A stretch of 64,000 nt of DNA. Origin: JADKFD01 sp050250665. GTDB lineage: Bacteria; Pseudomonadota; Gammaproteobacteria; Xanthomonadales; SZUA-5. The stretch is from positions 57,349 to 121,348 of the forward strand of contig JBFWOF010000012.1 in assembly GCA_050250665.1 (NCBI GenBank), read 5' to 3'. The translations under genes and the position numbers were made by a program. Below the pieces are notes generated by a model that was not told the DNA's origin, ran no database searches, and saw nothing but the letters and a program-made list of their open reading frames with translations. Of the stretch, positions 54,911 through 64,000 are shown piece after piece (within the stretch, counting starts at the first letter, position 1; every line of letters begins with the position of its first letter).

Positions 54911-54936
54911 TCACGGCGAGCGATGGAATCCGCACG
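54911..54936. repeat. dispersed repeat fragment (GGCGAGCG.TGGAATCCGCACG), family H
   Basis: The same string, with one change, occurs at 58530-58553 on the other side of the S41 gene; both lie in intergenic DNA. Confidence 0.7.
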
Positions 54937-55004
54937 TTAGTCCTCATTCGGAATCTGCCCGACCGGAGAACCCCGGCCGGGCACCCGGGAACGCTCTCAA
55001 TCGC

Positions 55005-58000
55005 TCATTTCGCGGTCCCGCCCGCACGCATGGCCTCAGGCGCCTTGACCGGATCGGCCGGGCGCTCGGGCAGGCTGACCGGCGCCGCCGCGAGGGCTTT
55101 GCGCAGCTCTTCGATGCCGCGATCCAGCTGCGGATCCTTGCCGGCCAGCTGCGCCGCCACGTCCTGTTCGACCACGATATCGGGATCCACACCATGACCC
55201 TCGACGACGTACTCACCCTCCGCGCTGGCAGTGGCGAACTGCGGCACGAAGATCTCGCCGCCGTCGATGGCCGGGCCCCAACCGGTGATGCCGACCACGC
55301 CACCCCAGGTGCGCGTGCCGACCAGCGGTCCCAGTTTTGACTGCTTGAACATGTACGAAAAGATGTCGCCATCCGAGGCGGTGGTGTCATTGCAAAGCGC
55401 GACCAGATGACCAAGGAAGGTCTGCGCCGGATAGGTGCCGGTGATGTCCGAACCGCGCGCATAGTCGAGGCCGAGCACCTTGCGCGACAGCCGCTCGATC
55501 ACCATCGGCGATACATTGCCGCCGCCGTTGTCGCGCACGTCGATGACCAGGCCCTGCTTGCGCAATTGCGGATAGAACCACTTGATGAACTCGCGGATGC
55601 CGTCCGGGCCCATGTCGGGTATGTGCAGATAGCCGAATTCGCCGTTGCTGGCCTGGGCCACGTAGTCGCGATTGCGCTGCACCCAGGCGTAGTAATGCAG
55701 CGGCTCCTCGCTGGCGATAGGCTTGACCAGCACGGTGCGGGAGCCGGCGCTGCCCGGCTTGCCATTGACCGTCAGCTGCACCAGTTGGCCGGGCGCCGTG
55801 CGCAGCAGTCGGTACGGGTTGTCTTTCGCGGTCAGCGGCTGCCCATTGATCGCCACGATGTAATCGCCTTCGCCCACATTGATGCCGACCTCGGTCAGCG
55901 GTGAGCGGTAGCGTGTCTCAGCGTTATCGCCGGCGAAGATCTTCCCGATGCGGTACTGGCCACTGGCCTCATCGAGGGTAAAACTGGCGCCGAGCAGGCC
56001 GACGTTTGGCTTTTCCGGCAAGCCCAGATCGCCGCCGCTGACGTAGGCGTGGCCCACCGAGAGCTCGGCCACCATCTGCCCGAGCAGATAGTTGAGGTCG
56101 CTGCGGTCGCCCACCCAGGCCAGCATCGGCTCGTATTTGGCGCGCAGCGCCGACCAGTCGTAGCCGTGCATGTTGCTCACATAGAAATGGTCGCGATAGC
56201 GGCGCCAGGTCTCGCGGAAGACCTCGGCGTATTCGGCCTTGGGATCGACCCGCGCATACAGGCCGTCGACACTCACGTCCTTGGCTTCGGGCTTGCCGGC
56301 GCTGAGGTCGATCGCCTTGTAGCCGCCGGCGCTCATCACCAGGGCGGTGCTGCCGTCCGCGGAAATCGTCAGACCGTCGACACCCTCGAACACATCGCTA
56401 CTCTTGCGCTCTTCGAAAGACCAGGACTTCAGTTTGGTCTTGAAAGCGCCGTCGCGGCCGTAATAGAAGCCGTCCCCCACCAGATAGAGGATCGCGGCCT
56501 TGGTGACTGCGATGCCGTAGATGTTGTCCGGCTCGATCGGCGCGCGCACCAGGCGCTCGGCCAGGCCGTCAAAATCGATGTGGTCATTGACCTTGGCGGC
56601 TTTGGATTCGTCCTTCCCGCCCTTCGTCCCGTCGGCATCGGATTTCTGCTTGGTGTCGTCCGCCTTCTCGTCGCCGCTCGCGCTGTCGTTGCGCGGCGCA
56701 AACGGATTCTCGACGTCCTTGCGCAGTGCCAGCGCGTAGACGCCGGTGCTGCGATTGGCGGCGAAGTTCCATTCGATGCCGGATATCTGTGGCGTCCATT
56801 CGCGATTGCCCAGGAAGTACAGGAACTTGCCATCGGGCGAGAAGGATGGTGCAAAGCCGTCAAAACGCGCATCGCTGACCAACACGCTCTTGCCGGTCGC
56901 AAGATCATGCACCCAGATCTGGGGCTGCGAGGTCTCGGCATTGGCCAGTGTGTAAGCCAGATAGTGACCGCCCGGCGACCACTGATGCTCGCGGCGCGAG
57001 ATGCCATGATCGTCGGCGATCACGTCCGCGGCACCACCGGCCGCCGCCACCACGTGCAAGCGGCTCTCGCTGTCGACGAAAGCGATGCGCGATCCGTCCG
57101 GCGACCAGCGCGGCGCGTACAGCCGACCGTAGTTTTCGCGAGTCAGCTGTTTGGGATTGCTGCCATCGGCATCGCGAATCCAGATCACTTCTTCGCCGCT
57201 CTCATCCGACACATAGGCGATGCGCTTGCCATCGTCCGCCCACACCGCTTCGCGCTCGTGCGCGCCGGGCGTGTGGGTGAGATTGAGCGTGATGCCGTCC
57301 TTCACCGGCAGGCTGAAAAGCTCGCCGCGGGCGACGAACAGCGCACGCTTGCCGTTGCTGCTGAGAGCGAAATCCTCGATCTGCTCCTTGACGCTGCGCT
57401 CCTCGGCGCGGGTGCGCACCAGATCGCTGGGCACCGTGATATCGAGCGTGCGATCACTGTTGGCAGTGACGTCGTAGAGGTGCAACTCGCCATTCACCTC
57501 GAAGATGATCTGGCCCTTGCTGTCACTGCTCGCCCAACGCGCATCGACGCCCTGGTAGTGGGTCAGCTGCGTGGTCTGGGCGCTGCCGGTGTCGTAGCGG
57601 TAGAGGTTCAGATGCTCGTCGCGATCGGCGAGGAAATACACCGAGTCGCCGATCCACATCGGGTCGCGATCGGTGTGCGGATCGTTGCTGATGTTCTTCG
57701 CCGATTTCGCGGCGAAATCGTAGATGTAGAGATCCTGCGCCCAGCCACCGACGTAGCGGTTCCAGGTGCGGAAGTCGCGGTATTTCGGCGAATAGACCAT
57801 TTTCGATCCATCCGGCGAGTAGCTGCCGGAGCCGGCAGCCGGCATCGGCAAGGCGGTCGGCAGGCCGCCATCCGCCGGCACCGTGTACAGGCGTGGATTC
57901 GATTCATTGACGGCCTCCTGCCACGAGCGGAACAGCACCGCCTTGCCGTCCGGCGTCCAGCCATAGACCTGATTGTCGAAACCCCAGCGCTGCGGCAGCG

Positions 58001-58328
58001 GCCCCTTTGCCGGATAAAAGCTCAGCTGCGTAGGCTCGCCACCCCCGGCCGCGATGGTGTAGACCTGATCGTCGCCGCCATATTGGCCGGTGAAGGCAAT
58101 CCGCGAGCAGTCAGGCGAAAAGCGCGCCGATTGCTCCAGCCCCGGCCCGGCCGTCAGTCGCACGGCTGTGCCACCCGCCGTCGATGCCGTCCAGAGGTCG
58201 CCGGCATAAGCGAAGACCACCCGATCGCCGCAGACATCCGGGAATCGCAGCAGCTGGGTGCCAGCAAGGGCGGAGGCAGGCACGACCAGCGCGCCAAGAA
58301 CAGTCAGTACAGGCGCAAGACGAGACAT
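55005..58328 (-). CDS. tricorn-like S41 protease, exported
   Basis: 1107 aa, signal peptide MSRLAPVLTVLGALVVPASALA, ATG 58328 with GGAG upstream. Two beta-propeller regions (about 25-350 and 350-660; repeats such as ARFSPDCSRIAFTG, RWSPDGSRIAFVDSES, SFSPDGKFLYFLGNREW), an acidic/lysine linker (DEKADDTKQKSDADGTKGGKD) and a C1 core domain follow. Then a PDZ domain (about 800-880: VGEGDYIVAINGQPL) and an S41 catalytic domain with nucleophile S985 in NDTTASDGDIFSYMFK. A tricorn would act on peptides produced by other proteases, here in the periplasm. Confidence 0.93.
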   Translation of the reverse strand: MSRLAPVLTVLGALVVPASALAGTQLLRFPDVCGDRVVFAYAGDLWTASTAGGTAVRLTAGPGLEQSARFSPDCSRIAFTGQYGGDDQVYTIAAGGGEPTQLSFYPAKGPLPQRWGFDNQVYGWTPDGKAVLFRSWQEAVNESNPRLYTVPADGGLPTALPMPAAGSGSYSPDGSKMVYSPKYRDFRTWNRYVGGWAQDLYIYDFAAKSAKNISNDPHTDRDPMWIGDSVYFLADRDEHLNLYRYDTGSAQTTQLTHYQGVDARWASSDSKGQIIFEVNGELHLYDVTANSDRTLDITVPSDLVRTRAEERSVKEQIEDFALSSNGKRALFVARGELFSLPVKDGITLNLTHTPGAHEREAVWADDGKRIAYVSDESGEEVIWIRDADGSNPKQLTRENYGRLYAPRWSPDGSRIAFVDSESRLHVVAAAGGAADVIADDHGISRREHQWSPGGHYLAYTLANAETSQPQIWVHDLATGKSVLVSDARFDGFAPSFSPDGKFLYFLGNREWTPQISGIEWNFAANRSTGVYALALRKDVENPFAPRNDSASGDEKADDTKQKSDADGTKGGKDESKAAKVNDHIDFDGLAERLVRAPIEPDNIYGIAVTKAAILYLVGDGFYYGRDGAFKTKLKSWSFEERKSSDVFEGVDGLTISADGSTALVMSAGGYKAIDLSAGKPEAKDVSVDGLYARVDPKAEYAEVFRETWRRYRDHFYVSNMHGYDWSALRAKYEPMLAWVGDRSDLNYLLGQMVAELSVGHAYVSGGDLGLPEKPNVGLLGASFTLDEASGQYRIGKIFAGDNAETRYRSPLTEVGINVGEGDYIVAINGQPLTAKDNPYRLLRTAPGQLVQLTVNGKPGSAGSRTVLVKPIASEEPLHYYAWVQRNRDYVAQASNGEFGYLHIPDMGPDGIREFIKWFYPQLRKQGLVIDVRDNGGGNVSPMVIERLSRKVLGLDYARGSDITGTYPAQTFLGHLVALCNDTTASDGDIFSYMFKQSKLGPLVGTRTWGGVVGITGWGPAIDGGEIFVPQFATASAEGEYVVEGHGVDPDIVVEQDVAAQLAGKDPQLDRGIEELRKALAAAPVSLPERPADPVKAPEAMRAGGTAK

Positions 58329-58636
58329 GCGGGCTCCAGAGCAAACGCAGAACGCCCCTTATGGCACGCCCCGCCACCGCGCGCCTGCGCCGTAAGTCAC
58401 GGCTGGGCGGTGATGCAGCCAACGTAGGGTGGGACCCGCCCACGACACCGCGCCGACCGTGCGAGATGGCAAGGCAGGCGGATCCCACCATCGGCGATGC
58501 GCCCCAGCCCGGCCTTGCCGGAAGATGTGCGGCGAGCGGTGGAATCCGCACGATGAAGCCGATGCGAGTTCCACCCTACAAAAGAACCCAGCCTACGTAG
58601 CCCGGGTAAGCGCAGCGCAGCCGGGGCTTTCAACAC
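58329..58636. repeat. repeat-rich gap between S41 and amidase genes
   Basis: A GTAGGGTGGGACCCGCC...GGCGGATCCCACCATCGGCG palindrome (58426-58495), the family H string (58530-58553), TCCACCCTACA, and a GTAGCCCGGGTAAGCGCAGCGCAGCCGGGG element (58598-58627). No gene supported. Confidence 0.75.
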
Positions 58637-59995
58637 TCACCGCCCAGCCAGCACCGCCTCCACCGCCAACCCGATCGCCAGAATCTTCCGATCACAGCCC
58701 TGCGTGCCCGCAATCATCAATCCCACCGGCGCGGTGCCAGGCGCGTGGCAGGGCACCGTGAGTGCGCAGCCATCAAAGAGGTTGACCAGCGAGGTGTTGC
58801 GCAACATGCGCGAGTTGATGCGGAAGTAGTCGGCATCGTTCGCGCTGGTTTCAGCAATGGTGGGCGCGGTGTCCGGGGTGGTCGGCATCAGCATCGCGTC
58901 CAAACCGCTGGCGGCAGCAGCGATGAGGCCGATGAAACGCTGACGCTGCTGCAGCATCTCGATGTAGTCCGCCGCCATGATGGCCTCGCCCGGACGAATG
59001 CGCGCCAGCACCCGGGGGTCGTACTGGTCTGCTCCGTCGCGAATCCAGTTCCGATGCCACCACCAGGCCTCGGCGCCGCTGATGCCACCGCGCGGGTTGA
59101 CCGTGGCTGCCAGCGCCAACTCGGCCATCGGCACGTCGACCAAAATCGCGCCCGCCGCCGACAGTCGCGCCAAGGCCGCAGCAAAGGCGCTCGCGACCGA
59201 CTCGGACAGCTCGTCCTGAACCACCGTCTGCGGCACCGCCAGACGCAAACCACGCAGATCGGCGGCCACCAGAATGCCCGCTTTCTCCGCCGCCAACACC
59301 TGATCCAGCAGCGCGCAATCGGCGACGCTGTGCGCAATCGGACCCACCGAATCGGCCGAGAAGGACAGCGGCAACATCCCATCCATCGGCACCCGCCGAG
59401 CCGTCGGTTTGAAACCCACCAGACCATTCAACGCCGCCGGAATGCGCACCGATCCGCCGGTATCCGTGCCGATCGCCGCCGCGGCCATGCCATCCGCCAC
59501 CGAGATCGCCGCGCCCGACGAGGAACCCCCCGGAATCCGCCCCAACGCGCGATCGAACACATTCTTCGGCGTCCCGTAATGCGGATTGATACCCACGCCC
59601 GAGTAGGCAAACTCGGTCATGTTGGTACGCCCGACAATCACCGCGCCGCACTGCCGCAAGCGCGCCACCACCGTCGAATCCCGCTCCGCCACCGGCGCCC
59701 CCACCCGCACCCGCGAACCCCCAAGCGTGGTCACCCCGGCTTCGTCGAACAGATCCTTGATGGAAATCGGAATGCCCGCCAACGCATGCAATTCCGCACC
59801 CGCGCGCCGCAGAGCATCAACCCGATCCGCCTCCGCCAAGGCCGAGTCGCGATGAACCCGAAGAAAGGTCGGCGCGCCTTCGCCTGCAGGGTCATCAATG
59901 GCCGCAAGTGCCTGCTCCACCAGTTCGCGGCTGCTGAGTTCGCAGTTGGCCAGACGCTGGGAAAGTTCGAGGAGCGACAGGCGGGCACGAGGCAT
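58637..59995 (-). CDS. amidase (amidase signature family)
   Basis: 452 aa, no signal peptide. The Ser-cisSer-Lys triad is readable: K80 in GIPISIKDLFD, a Ser of PGGSSSGAA (158-160) and nucleophile S182 in GTDTGGSVRIPA, all within the signature region. It starts MPRARLSLLELSQRLANCEL at ATG 59995. It hydrolyses an amide bond; the natural substrate (indole acetamide, nitrile-derived amides, Glu-tRNA-type) cannot be read, and no gatB/gatC is near, so it is unlikely to be GatA. A decayed copy of its 5' end lies about 300 bp upstream. Confidence 0.92.
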   Translation of the reverse strand: MPRARLSLLELSQRLANCELSSRELVEQALAAIDDPAGEGAPTFLRVHRDSALAEADRVDALRRAGAELHALAGIPISIKDLFDEAGVTTLGGSRVRVGAPVAERDSTVVARLRQCGAVIVGRTNMTEFAYSGVGINPHYGTPKNVFDRALGRIPGGSSSGAAISVADGMAAAAIGTDTGGSVRIPAALNGLVGFKPTARRVPMDGMLPLSFSADSVGPIAHSVADCALLDQVLAAEKAGILVAADLRGLRLAVPQTVVQDELSESVASAFAAALARLSAAGAILVDVPMAELALAATVNPRGGISGAEAWWWHRNWIRDGADQYDPRVLARIRPGEAIMAADYIEMLQQRQRFIGLIAAAASGLDAMLMPTTPDTAPTIAETSANDADYFRINSRMLRNTSLVNLFDGCALTVPCHAPGTAPVGLMIAGTQGCDRKILAIGLAVEAVLAGR

Positions 59996-60009
59996 GCGGA
60001 TCGATCACT

Positions 60010-60440
60010 TGGTGAGCGGTGTGCGGAGGATAGCTACTGCGGGTTCCGGCGCGTGATTGTGTTTGCTTGAAGGATGGTTGCGGGATCTACCCTACCTGGC
60101 AATACGCCTTGCGCGGGTTGTCCCGTGTTGCGACGGGACAGCAGCATAGGTTGGCGGTGAGCGCAGCGAACCCCAACACGCGGAACCCCATAGTCTGAGA
60201 GGTTGGGATGCGCTGCGCTTGTCCCGACGTGCGCGGGCTATGCGGGCTCGGGAAGACGCTGGGAGAGGTCAAGGAGCGTAACTGGGGCATGAGGCATGCG
60301 AAATAGGCATATGCGGAACGGTGTGCGGAGGATAGCCACTGCGGGTTTCGGCGAGTGATGGTGGATCTCGCACTGTGAGGGATTGCTGCGGAATTTACCC
60401 TTCGGAAACCAACCTACGCGGGTTGTCCCGCGTTCAACGC
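60010..60440. repeat. imperfect direct duplication of the amidase 5' region
   Basis: 59950-60055 and 60254-60360 correspond: CAGACGCTGGGA, GAGGAGCG/CAAGGAGCG, GAGGCATGCG, CGGTGTGCGGAGGATAGC and ACTGCGGGTT.CGGCG.GTGAT appear in the same order. Between them lies a GTTGGG...CGCAGCG...CCCAAC palindrome (60148-60215). Confidence 0.8.
60238..60297 (-). pseudogene. 19-codon remnant of a duplicated amidase N-terminus
   Basis: Reads MPHAPVTLLDLSQRLPEPA and stop, against MPRARLSLLELSQRL at the start of the intact amidase; similarity breaks just after the shared segment. It has no function of its own. Confidence 0.7.
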
Positions 60441-60601
60441 TTGTAGCAAAATTCCGACATTACTGGCCCTAGTCGCAGTGCTGCGCCCTTGGACGCCGTT
60501 CGAGCGTCTAGTCAGCAAGTCACCTCGCAATGTGTAGCGTCAGCACCTGACATGATCCAGACTTCGGGCAACATGCTTGAGGCAAGACAAAAAGGCACGT
60601 C

Positions 60602-62806
60602 ATGAGTGATGAAGCACGCCCACAGGACCCTGTGTCAGCGGAACCAAAAAGTCGCCGACTAACGCTCGCCCTGTCAAGCCTTTTTCTTGACCCGAACAAC
60701 TATCGCTTTATCGACCACGACGACTACGTCCTCGTTCCAGAGTCCGACATGGCCGACGAGGATGTTCAGCGCCGGACGAGGCGATTGATCGTAGGCCCAA
60801 ACGCGGAGCTTGTCGAAGATCTGATCGCAAGTTTCATGCAGAACGGTTGGCTCGACGTCGAGCCAATTCATGTTCGAAGGCTTGGCGAACGCAAATACCT
60901 CGTTGTGGAAGGGAATCGCCGAGTTGCCACGCTAAAACATCTCTACTCCCGCTGGCAGGAAACTACAGGGCGCCTCGGAAAGTTGGACCCGTCGTTGTTT
61001 GAGAAGGTACCGTGCATCCTGTACGACGAAAAGGACGAATTCCACCACTTAGTAGTGATGGGATTGCATCACATTAGCGGAAAGCGGCGATGGCCGGCCG
61101 TGAATCAGGCCCGACTGATGAAGCGACTGAGAGACTCGTTTCATAAACAGCCCGACGAGATCTGCGCATCTTTGGGCGTGAGCAAGCGTGAATTTAATTT
61201 GAGCACCCGGACATTAGCATTGGTTGATGCATTTAGAACGAGTGATTATGGAGATCAGTTCTCATCCGACATGTTCAACCTATTCCGAGAAGTGCTCAAA
61301 GCGCCATCAATTCGCGACTGGCTCGAGTGGAACAACGAAAAAGAGGGGGCGGATAACGTAGCGAATTTGGAGAGACTATTTTCTTGGCTTTCGAGGGAGC
61401 CAGAAGAGGATGAGGGTGAAGACGCGCCCGCCAATGTCTCAGGGGATCCGGTCATCACGACAGGCGGTCAGATTCGAGAACTAGCACGAATCATCGAGGA
61501 TCCCGAGGCCGTCAAGCGACTCGAAGAAACTCGCAGCCTTCAGGCGGCGACCCTGTCAAGCGATCTTCTTGTAAAGAATGAAATCGATGCAGCCCTTGCG
61601 CGCAGTAATGACGAGGTCACACGACTCTTTCAACTTGCGACAAAAATGTCAAAGAGTGAACTCGATCGCGTGGAAGAACTTGCATCACGACTGGAGGCGG
61701 TCGCCATCTCGCGAAAGCGTCAACCTGCCACTGCAAGCGGCTCAGAAAGGCCTTGGCAAACCTACACAGATCTTTCGGAAGCCCAATTCAGATCTGTTCG
61801 AATTGATCATTTTCGCGGAGTAACCGGAATCTCCCTTGATGGTCTGGGACGGGTAAACCTACTAGTGGGTATAAACAATGCCGGCAAGACCAGCGTACTG
61901 GAAGCGATATATCTTCTTGCGAATCAATCTGATCCGAGGGCCCTTCTGGAACTGATCCGAAGGCGAACGAGGATCGATCCTCTAGCTTTTCAATCTTGGA
62001 CGGTAAACCAATTCCCAAGTGAGGTACGACTGAGCGGAAAATACGATCTTCGTGCCAATGATAATGTTGCCGTTCTCATCAAGACGAAGGACGACCCTGA
62101 CGATTCGGAAGAAGACCGCGCGACCTACTTGAGAACACTGGTGATTGAGGCTTCGTATTCGGGACGCAGCCAGACTTCTGTCACAGATTTCTTTGAGGGA
62201 CGGACACGGCGAACACGCCTCACTGGAGAGCCCCGTTGGCTGTGCCAGTCGGTATTTCACTCGCCCTTCTCGTTGTCAGAGCCTGATTTACTTGCTCGCT
62301 GCAATGAAGCGAGCATTAAGGCAAAATCGAAAGAGCGTGTATTGGACTTTGTCCGTACTCATCTAGATGCGGGAGTCCAAGACATAGCTCTTGCAAACGA
62401 GTACAACCGGTTCTTGGTTACCCATAAGGCCTCTGATGAAGCCGTCGATCTTTCTTCTTTCGGCGAAGGTGTGCAACGTGTTTTCCTAACAGGGCTACTT
62501 ATTGCGGGAGCTCGCGGCGGGGTGGTTTTAATTGACGAATTCGAGAACGCATTGCATACCAACGTGCTCCCTGAATTCACGAAATTCATTCATGAGCTGG
62601 CCGTTGATTTCAATTGCCAGCTCTTCTTAACTACGCACAGCAAAGAGACCGTTGATGCCTTTCTCCTTAACGAATATCGAACGCATGAAGTAACTGCATA
62701 TCTCCTAAAAACTTGCGACGGCTTGACTCGGACCGCCACATCCTTCCGAGGGCCCGCCCTCAAGAAGGCGATTGAAGTCGGCGACGTCGATTTGCGGAGA
62801 CTTTGA
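60602..62806 (+). CDS. ParB-like/HTH-AAA ATPase fusion, putative defence protein
   Basis: 734 aa, ATG 60602. N-terminal ~120 residues: ParB/sulfiredoxin-like domain (LIASFMQNGWLDVEPIHVRR, then VVEGNRRVATLKHL with GNRR at 104-107). A helix-turn-helix-like stretch follows (DEICASLGVSKREFNLSTRTL), then a helical linker. The C-terminal ABC/OLD-type ATPase has Walker A GINNAGKTS (423-431), Walker B VVLIDEFENALH (D645-E646) and the switch His H679 in TTHSKE. It is clearly less GC-rich than the rest, without REPs, and coupled to a TOPRIM gene. An AAA ATPase plus TOPRIM nuclease recalls OLD, Gabija and PARIS; the ParB-like front is unusual. DNA sensing by the front and ATP-gated control of the partner is an inference. 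Confidence 0.85.
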   Translation: MSDEARPQDPVSAEPKSRRLTLALSSLFLDPNNYRFIDHDDYVLVPESDMADEDVQRRTRRLIVGPNAELVEDLIASFMQNGWLDVEPIHVRRLGERKYLVVEGNRRVATLKHLYSRWQETTGRLGKLDPSLFEKVPCILYDEKDEFHHLVVMGLHHISGKRRWPAVNQARLMKRLRDSFHKQPDEICASLGVSKREFNLSTRTLALVDAFRTSDYGDQFSSDMFNLFREVLKAPSIRDWLEWNNEKEGADNVANLERLFSWLSREPEEDEGEDAPANVSGDPVITTGGQIRELARIIEDPEAVKRLEETRSLQAATLSSDLLVKNEIDAALARSNDEVTRLFQLATKMSKSELDRVEELASRLEAVAISRKRQPATASGSERPWQTYTDLSEAQFRSVRIDHFRGVTGISLDGLGRVNLLVGINNAGKTSVLEAIYLLANQSDPRALLELIRRRTRIDPLAFQSWTVNQFPSEVRLSGKYDLRANDNVAVLIKTKDDPDDSEEDRATYLRTLVIEASYSGRSQTSVTDFFEGRTRRTRLTGEPRWLCQSVFHSPFSLSEPDLLARCNEASIKAKSKERVLDFVRTHLDAGVQDIALANEYNRFLVTHKASDEAVDLSSFGEGVQRVFLTGLLIAGARGGVVLIDEFENALHTNVLPEFTKFIHELAVDFNCQLFLTTHSKETVDAFLLNEYRTHEVTAYLLKTCDGLTRTATSFRGPALKKAIEVGDVDLRRL

Positions 62807-63687
62807 TGAAAGCGGTTCTCGTCTTTTGCGAAGGCAATCACGACGTAGTTTTCGCAGCACGCAGCCTCGGGCAAGTAGCGGGTGCGGCTTGGATGAATAT
62901 GCCGATCGGCGAACTGCCGTCGCCTTTGGGCCATGTCCCCGACCTCTCGCAACCCAACAATCCTAAAATTAGGGGACTAATCTCCTCGAGGTATTCAGGT
63001 CGAAGCCTTGACGAATCAAGTCTACAGGCGGCAGTACATCCACCTGTTCCTGCATTCGAGGCGATCCTACGCGATCAGAACATACTTTACGTACTGATTC
63101 GTTGCAACGGCGACGCCGCAGCGAGTGCAGCTTTGGAGTTAGTTAACGAAACCGTGATTCTCCTGAACCCCGCATTTGGGACCGATGTTGAACAAATCGC
63201 AGCAGCATTCCTGTTCGATGCTGACACGAGTCTAGCGACTCGCGAAATGCAATTTGCGCACGAATACATGTTGCTCCTAGATGGCATGACGGCGCCGACC
63301 CATGGAGGTTGGGTTAACTCGACCATCCCTGTGGGGCTTTACGTCTTCCACGACTCATCCACCCAACAAGGCACACTCGAGAACGTGCTCGGACCCCTTG
63401 TGGCTGCTGAATGGAATTTGCGCTGGGCCGCCGCAGACTCATACCTGTCAACGCACGCTCAACCAACCGATCCGATCTCCGCAAAGCCCGCTGAATGGCT
63501 CAAAGCCCAAATCAATATAGCGGGACAATTTGTGCTGCCCGGAGACCCCATGAGTCAAGTAATCGGTCGCCGCGGGCTTTCTGCATCTCACTTCAGCGGA
63601 CATGAATCACGATCACTTGTCGCGTTTTTGCAAGCAGTTCCCTGGCAAACCAACGGACTAACAACTAGAAGTATCCAGTCCGCGTAG
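62806..63687 (+). CDS. TOPRIM/DUF3226-like protein, partner of the ATPase
   Basis: 293 aa; ATG 62806 shares its A with the upstream TGA (TGATG), so translation is coupled. TOPRIM marks: VLVFCEGNHDVVF (E9, G10, D13) and FLFDADTS (D138, D140). Then VGLYVFHDSSTQQGTLENVL (176-195), which matches the DUF3226 pattern of a D-x-D sheet followed by GxLE. It is probably the nuclease or nucleotide-acting effector; whether it cuts DNA or RNA cannot be told. Same low-GC composition as its partner. The gene is complete. Confidence 0.75.
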   Translation: MKAVLVFCEGNHDVVFAARSLGQVAGAAWMNMPIGELPSPLGHVPDLSQPNNPKIRGLISSRYSGRSLDESSLQAAVHPPVPAFEAILRDQNILYVLIRCNGDAAASAALELVNETVILLNPAFGTDVEQIAAAFLFDADTSLATREMQFAHEYMLLLDGMTAPTHGGWVNSTIPVGLYVFHDSSTQQGTLENVLGPLVAAEWNLRWAAADSYLSTHAQPTDPISAKPAEWLKAQINIAGQFVLPGDPMSQVIGRRGLSASHFSGHESRSLVAFLQAVPWQTNGLTTRSIQSA

Positions 63688-63699
63688 GATGCTTTGAGG

Positions 63700-63724
63700 C
63701 ACGAAACGCATGTGTCGTTTCGTG
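63700..63724 (+). terminator. stem-loop after the putative defence operon
   Basis: Perfect 9-bp stem CACGAAACG/CGTTTCGTG, loop CATGTGT, 12 bp after the TOPRIM stop. No U-run follows, so it may be a rho-assisted or stabilising end. From 63725 to 64000 I see no gene. Confidence 0.5.
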
Positions 63725-64000
63725 TCCATCGCACTCAGTCTCGACCGATTCGGTTCGTTGCGCTTGCCGGAACACTACGCGAACTTCCCTTTGCGACATC
63801 CTGCGGAGGTCGGCGGAGCGTCGCTCTGACACACGGGTGCGTGCATCAACGAGTTGCCGGCCACTGTTCGTTCGTACCCGTCCGACAGCCCCCATTCTTC
63901 CGCTGGCTTTGATCCTCGGCGAGTCTGAGACGATGTTCGTTTCTGGTCTTGCCCGGTGGCTGGTTCTTCCCTCGGTTCTGTCGTCTGGTTCATGCGCATC

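Noticed and set aside
58637..59995. GatA subunit of Asp/Glu-tRNA amidotransferase
   Set aside because: No gatB or gatC nearby, and the sequence lacks GatA-specific stretches; called a general amidase.
60087..60290. 67-aa open frame in the amidase upstream gap
   Set aside because: It runs through a palindrome and the frameshifted remnant; no ribosome site or domain.
63725..64000. truncated gene at the right edge
   Set aside because: Short overlapping open frames on both strands, none with a start site, motif or consistent composition.

Overview
The window is a chromosomal segment of a high-GC gammaproteobacterium. The best fit is the Lysobacterales/Xanthomonadales (Lysobacteraceae or Rhodanobacteraceae). 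The evidence is the mix of GT41 glycosyltransferase, ECF sigma/Ser-Thr kinase pairs, tandem secreted M4 proteases, beta-helix proteins with a GFE-type C-terminus, an alpha-2-macroglobulin/pbpC neighbourhood and dense REP-like palindromes. This placement is an inference; there is no rRNA or marker gene to prove it. No rRNA, tRNA, CRISPR array, transposase or prophage was seen.

Layout. 1-5.4 kb: a partial MurD-family ligase (possibly the L-Glu-adding MurD2 type), two paralogous coiled-coil/zinc-ribbon proteins, a TPR-OGT protein and a small unknown gene. 5.4-16.5 kb: core metabolism, namely thiC behind a TPP riboswitch, an exported S9 peptidase, serS with an inserted block, ppa, trpE and a DUF4403-like membrane-anchored protein. 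16.6-19.7 kb: a MEST-like hydrolase divergent from an exported endonuclease/phosphatase-fold protein, then a Tat-exported dienelactone hydrolase. 20.3-26 kb: two tandem M4 metalloproteases that share a leader, a GTG start and a terminator hairpin. 26-44 kb: an accessory surface/regulatory region with two ECF sigma-Ser/Thr kinase pairs. These bracket three exported beta-helix proteins, a small metabolic group (MaoC, GNAT, GrpB, DUF1579-like) and a DUF6090-like membrane protein. A seven-repeat propeller-like secreted protein with a small companion and a DUF1566 protein follow. 44.8-53 kb: a cysteine-free alpha-2-macroglobulin and penicillin-binding protein 1C. 53-60 kb: a 92-bp-period REP array, an unknown protein, a tricorn-like S41 protease and an amidase with a decayed copy of its own 5' end upstream.

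The right edge (60.6-63.7 kb) looks foreign. It is clearly poorer in G+C and free of the REP families. It encodes a translationally coupled pair: a ParB-like/HTH/AAA ATPase fusion and a DUF3226-like TOPRIM protein. By gene logic (SMC/OLD-type ATPase plus TOPRIM nuclease, as in OLD, Gabija and PARIS) this is the best candidate for an undescribed anti-phage or anti-plasmid system.

The intergenic DNA is unusual. At least seven dispersed palindromic or composite repeat families, three different 7-nt satellites and two homopurine tracts fill nearly every gap over 300 bp. Many genes appear to act at the cell envelope: exported peptidases, beta-helix proteins, A2M/PBP1C and the MurD ligase. The sigma/kinase pairs are plausible regulators of part of that surface repertoire.
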